Shown here in pieces: positions 5,403 to 7,657 of a stretch of 7,657 bases of DNA. The stretch's first letter is position 1; every line of letters begins with the position of its first letter. A program made the position numbers and the translations under genes. The stretch is taken from assembly GCA_937976325.1 (NCBI GenBank), contig CALJSD010000180.1:1-7657 (forward strand), given 5' to 3'. The notes under the pieces are model-generated. The model was not told where the DNA came from. It worked only from the letters and a program-made list of their open reading frames with translations, and did not search any database. The DNA comes from an uncultured Carnobacterium sp. (GTDB lineage Bacteria; Bacillota; Bacilli; Lactobacillales; Aerococcaceae).

Positions 5403-6002
5403 ATGAGAGTCATTGGATTAACAGGCGGTATCGCCAGCGGAAAATCAACCGTTTCGAATTTGTTTAAAATCTCTGGAGTGCCGGTGATTGATGCGGATGT
5501 CGTTGCTAGACAAGTCGTCGAAAAAGGAACTGCCGGATTAACGGCGCTCGTGAACCGTTTTGGTGAGTCTATTTTAAATGCTGATGGAACGTTAAACCGA
5601 ACAGAACTTGGGCGAAAAATGTTCAGCGATGATGCGATTCGCAAGGAAGTAAATGACATGCTACAACCGCTCATCCGTCAAGAGATTACAGGAAAGATGA
5701 AAGACTACCAAGAGCAAGGAAAGTCTCTAATTGTCTTAGACCTTCCGCTCTTATTTGAAATGAACTATGAGAGCCTATGTGATGATATTATCGTGGTGGC
5801 TGTTTCTGTCGAGACGCAAATTGCACGCATGGAAAAGCGGAACGGATATACAAGGCAAGAAGCGTTAGAGCGAATCCAGTCACAGATGCCTTTAGAAGAA
5901 AAAGTAAAGAGAGCGACCATTGTGTGGTCAAATGAAGGAACACTTCAAGACTTAGAGCAAAAAGTCCATCAGTGGCTACTCGAAAATTTCCTTAAAAAAT
6001 GA
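5403..6002 (+). CDS. coaE: Dephospho-CoA kinase
   Basis: CoaE phosphorylates the 3'-hydroxyl of dephospho-CoA with ATP, the last step of coenzyme A synthesis, in the cytosol. The 199 residues fit the usual 195-205. The P-loop GGIASGKST is at 8-16, the DAD motif for substrate handling at 30-32 (VIDADVVAR), LDLPLLFE at 112-119, and the lid/adenine region with Arg142, Arg146 and SQMPLEEKVKRA at 160-171. ATG 5403 has GGAGG six bases upstream and leads at once into MRVIGLTGGI, the standard N-terminus. The gene follows the pgi terminator and is followed 42 bases later by nrdR. In many Firmicutes coaE sits close to nrdR-dnaB-dnaI, which this arrangement fits. No anomalies are seen. Confidence 0.96.
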   Translation: MRVIGLTGGIASGKSTVSNLFKISGVPVIDADVVARQVVEKGTAGLTALVNRFGESILNADGTLNRTELGRKMFSDDAIRKEVNDMLQPLIRQEITGKMKDYQEQGKSLIVLDLPLLFEMNYESLCDDIIVVAVSVETQIARMEKRNGYTRQEALERIQSQMPLEEKVKRATIVWSNEGTLQDLEQKVHQWLLENFLKK

Positions 6003-6008
6003 TATAAT
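5980..6008 (+). promoter_or_regulatory. Promoter of nrdR-dnaB overlapping the coaE stop codon
   Basis: A perfect -10, TATAAT, occupies 6003-6008 and is preceded directly by TGA (6000-6002), which is both the coaE stop codon and a TGn extended -10 element. A partial -35, TCGAAA (5980-5985, four of six to consensus), lies exactly 17 bases upstream inside the coaE reading frame. Transcription would begin near 6015, about 30 bases before the nrdR ATG. The promoter would let nrdR-dnaB be expressed independently of coaE. Confidence 0.7.
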
Positions 6009-6044
6009 AAATCGAATAAGCACAAAAAAGGAGAGGTGTTTGCA

Positions 6045-6515
6045 ATGCAATGTCCAAAATGTAAAAACAATGGTTCTCGCGTAGTTGATAGTCGTCCAGC
6101 CGATGATGGCCGTTCTATTCGTAGAAGAAGAGAATGCGAAGAATGTGGCTACCGTTTTACAACATTCGAGCGCTTAGAAAAAGCGCCATTGCTTGTGATT
6201 AAACGTAATGGGAATCGTGAAGAATTTAGCCGTGAAAAATTATTAAACGGACTAGTTCGTTCAGCAGAAAAACGTCCAGTATCACTCGGACAACTAGAAA
6301 ATATCGTGAATGAAATCGAACGTTCCATCAACCAAGAGGGAGAAAATGAAGTGTCAAGCACTCTTATTGGGGAAATGGTGATGGATCACTTAGCCAAAAT
6401 TGATGATATTGCTTATATTCGTTTTGCAAGTGTGTATCGTCAATTTACAGACCGCAAAATGTTCTTAAAAGAATTAGAAAGAATGTCTATGATTATGGAC
6501 AGCCAAGAAAAATAG
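6045..6515 (+). CDS. nrdR: Transcriptional repressor NrdR (ribonucleotide reductase regulator)
   Basis: NrdR senses ATP/dATP and represses ribonucleotide reductase operons by binding NrdR boxes. The 156-residue protein has the zinc ribbon with Cys3, Cys6, Cys31 and Cys34 (CPKC and CEEC) and the basic RSIRRRR patch between the pairs, followed by the ATP-cone domain at about 49-139 (PLLVIKRNGNREEFSREKL onward). Length agrees with the family (150-160). The start ATG 6045 gives the canonical MQCPKC beginning. An in-frame GTG at 6036 is rejected because it overlaps the AAGGAGAGG ribosome site (6028-6036), which is well placed for the ATG. No tandem NrdR box was recognised in its own upstream region, so the targets are presumably elsewhere. 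dnaB begins 15 bases after the stop. Confidence 0.96.
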   Translation: MQCPKCKNNGSRVVDSRPADDGRSIRRRRECEECGYRFTTFERLEKAPLLVIKRNGNREEFSREKLLNGLVRSAEKRPVSLGQLENIVNEIERSINQEGENEVSSTLIGEMVMDHLAKIDDIAYIRFASVYRQFTDRKMFLKELERMSMIMDSQEK

Positions 6516-6530
6516 GAAGGAATTACAAGA

Positions 6531-7657
6531 ATGCACTCAAAAGAGTTTCCGTGGGCACAGTATAAGCCTAAAGACGGTATCCTCGTGGTACAACCTGTAT
6601 GGATTACCGAAAGAGAAATCCAATTTTTAATGCAATTATACGCTCCGTTCATTGGGAAAGAAGCGACTCTTTTGTATGCGACTTTGTACGGTGAGTTATC
6701 TCCATCGGAATATGAGAGCGAAGTCTTCTCCATTTCTGAATTATTGTCGATGACGAATTTAGGAATGCTAGACTTTTACTTAGCAAAAACACGTTTGGAA
6801 GGGATTGGGTTACTTAAAACATATCGTAAGGAGCCAACTGCTTCACGCCCTCAAACGTACACGATGGAATTACAAGCGCCAACGTCTCCGCGTCTCTTTT
6901 TCAAAGATGCCTTACTTTCGACATTACTGTTAAACCAAATTGGGAATCATCGTTTTGAGAAATTAAAACAACGATTCTTAGTGTCAAAACCAGGCGACTT
7001 AGGAGAAAACGACAGTGCGCAGTTTGAAGAAGCGTACCGACTTCCTTATAACATGGAATCTTATACAAGAAACCACGCACAAGAAAATCGTATGGTCTTA
7101 GATAGCAAGCAACAACCTGAATTCGAGTTCACTTCGGATGTGGATTGGGATTTAATCGAAGGGCTGTTAAAAACAGAATTCGTCGATTTGAATTCCATCA
7201 CAAAGGGAGTTCGCAAAATCGTCGATGCCTTATACCGCGCGTATGGGTTTACTGAGCAAGAAATCGCACAGTTTTTAGTGATTGCGTCTGATTTAACAAC
7301 GAAAGTCATTGATGAAGAGTTCTTGTTGAAATTAGGGCAAGAGGCTGCTCAAGATAAAGTGACACAACTTCGAAGCGAAGAAGTGGTTGAGCCTGTTGTT
7401 GTAGAGCCTACTGAAGCTCAAGTGGTGGAAGGGGCCTCTGAAGAAGAGTTAGCCATCCAGCAATTGATTCAAGCGGCTAAAGGAATGGCGCCAATCGACT
7501 TTGTTTCAAGCATCAAGGCGCAAAAGAAAGGCTATGTCTCAAAAGCAGAGAGACAATTAATTTTTGATTTAGTATCTGTTAGCGGCTTGCCAAACGAAGT
7601 GTTAAATATTTTATTCCACTATGCTTTGGTACAGCTCGATAATGCGATTCAACACAG
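6531..7657 (+). CDS. dnaB: Replication initiation/membrane attachment protein DnaB (helicase loader), 3' end outside window
   Basis: The frame from ATG 6531 stays open to the window end, giving 375 residues. Bacillus DnaB is about 470 residues, so about a fifth is missing. This is the Firmicutes DnaB, not the E. coli helicase of that name. With DnaD and DnaI it loads the replicative helicase at oriC and restart sites. The N-terminal part (about 1-150: YKPKDGILVVQPVWITEREIQFLMQLYAPFIGKEATLLYATLYGEL) matches the winged-helix DDBH1 region. Residues 200-275 continue the helical core. An acidic Glu/Val/Pro linker at about 283-308 precedes the start of the DDBH2 region (from about 308, including FVSSIKAQKKGYVSKAERQLIFDLV). 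The ribosome site AGGAAGGA (6514-6521) overlaps the nrdR stop, so translation is probably coupled. The nrdR-dnaB order is the classic Firmicutes one and predicts dnaI just beyond the right edge. Confidence 0.9.
   Translation, partial: MHSKEFPWAQYKPKDGILVVQPVWITEREIQFLMQLYAPFIGKEATLLYATLYGELSPSEYESEVFSISELLSMTNLGMLDFYLAKTRLEGIGLLKTYRKEPTASRPQTYTMELQAPTSPRLFFKDALLSTLLLNQIGNHRFEKLKQRFLVSKPGDLGENDSAQFEEAYRLPYNMESYTRNHAQENRMVLDSKQQPEFEFTSDVDWDLIEGLLKTEFVDLNSITKGVRKIVDALYRAYGFTEQEIAQFLVIASDLTTKVIDEEFLLKLGQEAAQDKVTQLRSEEVVEPVVVEPTEAQVVEGASEEELAIQQLIQAAKGMAPIDFVSSIKAQKKGYVSKAERQLIFDLVSVSGLPNEVLNILFHYALVQLDNAIQH

Noticed and set aside
5148..5674. Minus-strand open frames of 74 and 98 codons opposite pgi 3' end and coaE
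   Set aside because: They lie antisense to well-supported genes, lack ribosome sites, show no family resemblance, and have the serine- and phenylalanine-rich composition typical of antisense frames.
7061..7309. Minus-strand open frame of 82 codons opposite dnaB
   Set aside because: It is fully inside the dnaB reading frame, with no ribosome site or recognisable protein features.
1..7657. Mobile, defence or CRISPR system
   Set aside because: Every sizeable frame is accounted for by core housekeeping genes. There are no direct repeat arrays, transposase or integrase signatures, or regions of clearly different composition.

Overview
The window looks like an ordinary stretch of a low-GC Firmicutes chromosome. 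Protein sequences, AGGAGG-type ribosome binding sites, AT-rich codon use and gene content (YumC-type ferredoxin/flavodoxin reductase, YuiD, YugI/CvfD, NrdR followed by Bacillus-type DnaB) point to the order Lactobacillales. A Carnobacteriaceae-like genus such as Granulicatella is my best guess, but the sequence here cannot prove the genus. There are no mobile elements, CRISPR arrays, tRNA/rRNA genes, phage genes or recognisable riboswitches. No gap between genes exceeds about 200 bases.

Layout. (1) Positions 1-483 hold the 3' part of a plus-strand lipoate-protein ligase gene cut by the window edge. (2) It converges on a minus-strand group that reads, in transcription order, yuiD (2698 to 2189), yumC (2174 to 1188, GTG start) and then pgpA/yutG (1065 to 565). 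yuiD and yumC are 14 bases apart and look like one operon. pgpA has its own likely extended -10 promoter and a hairpin separating it from yumC. The lplA/pgpA junction holds a strong bidirectional terminator plus a perfect 22-bp palindrome. (3) A divergent promoter region at about 2699-2897, with an 11-T tract, separates yuiD from a plus-strand group: cytosolic cyclophilin, S1-domain protein YugI/CvfD, and glucose-6-phosphate isomerase pgi, ended by a clear hairpin terminator. (4) Next come coaE, nrdR and dnaB on the plus strand. nrdR-dnaB appears to have an additional strong promoter whose extended -10 motif is formed in part by the coaE stop codon. dnaB runs off the right edge.

Functionally the window is housekeeping: cofactor handling (lipoate ligation, CoA synthesis, flavin/NADPH electron transfer), phospholipid metabolism (PgpA-like phosphatase), protein folding, RNA-binding post-transcriptional control, central glycolysis, and control and initiation of DNA replication (NrdR for dNTP supply, DnaB for helicase loading). 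I found no convincing undescribed system. The points worth a second look are regulatory: the palindrome/terminator junction, stop-codon/promoter and stop-codon/Shine-Dalgarno overlaps, extended -10 motifs at several promoters, and start-codon choices that shorten several genes.
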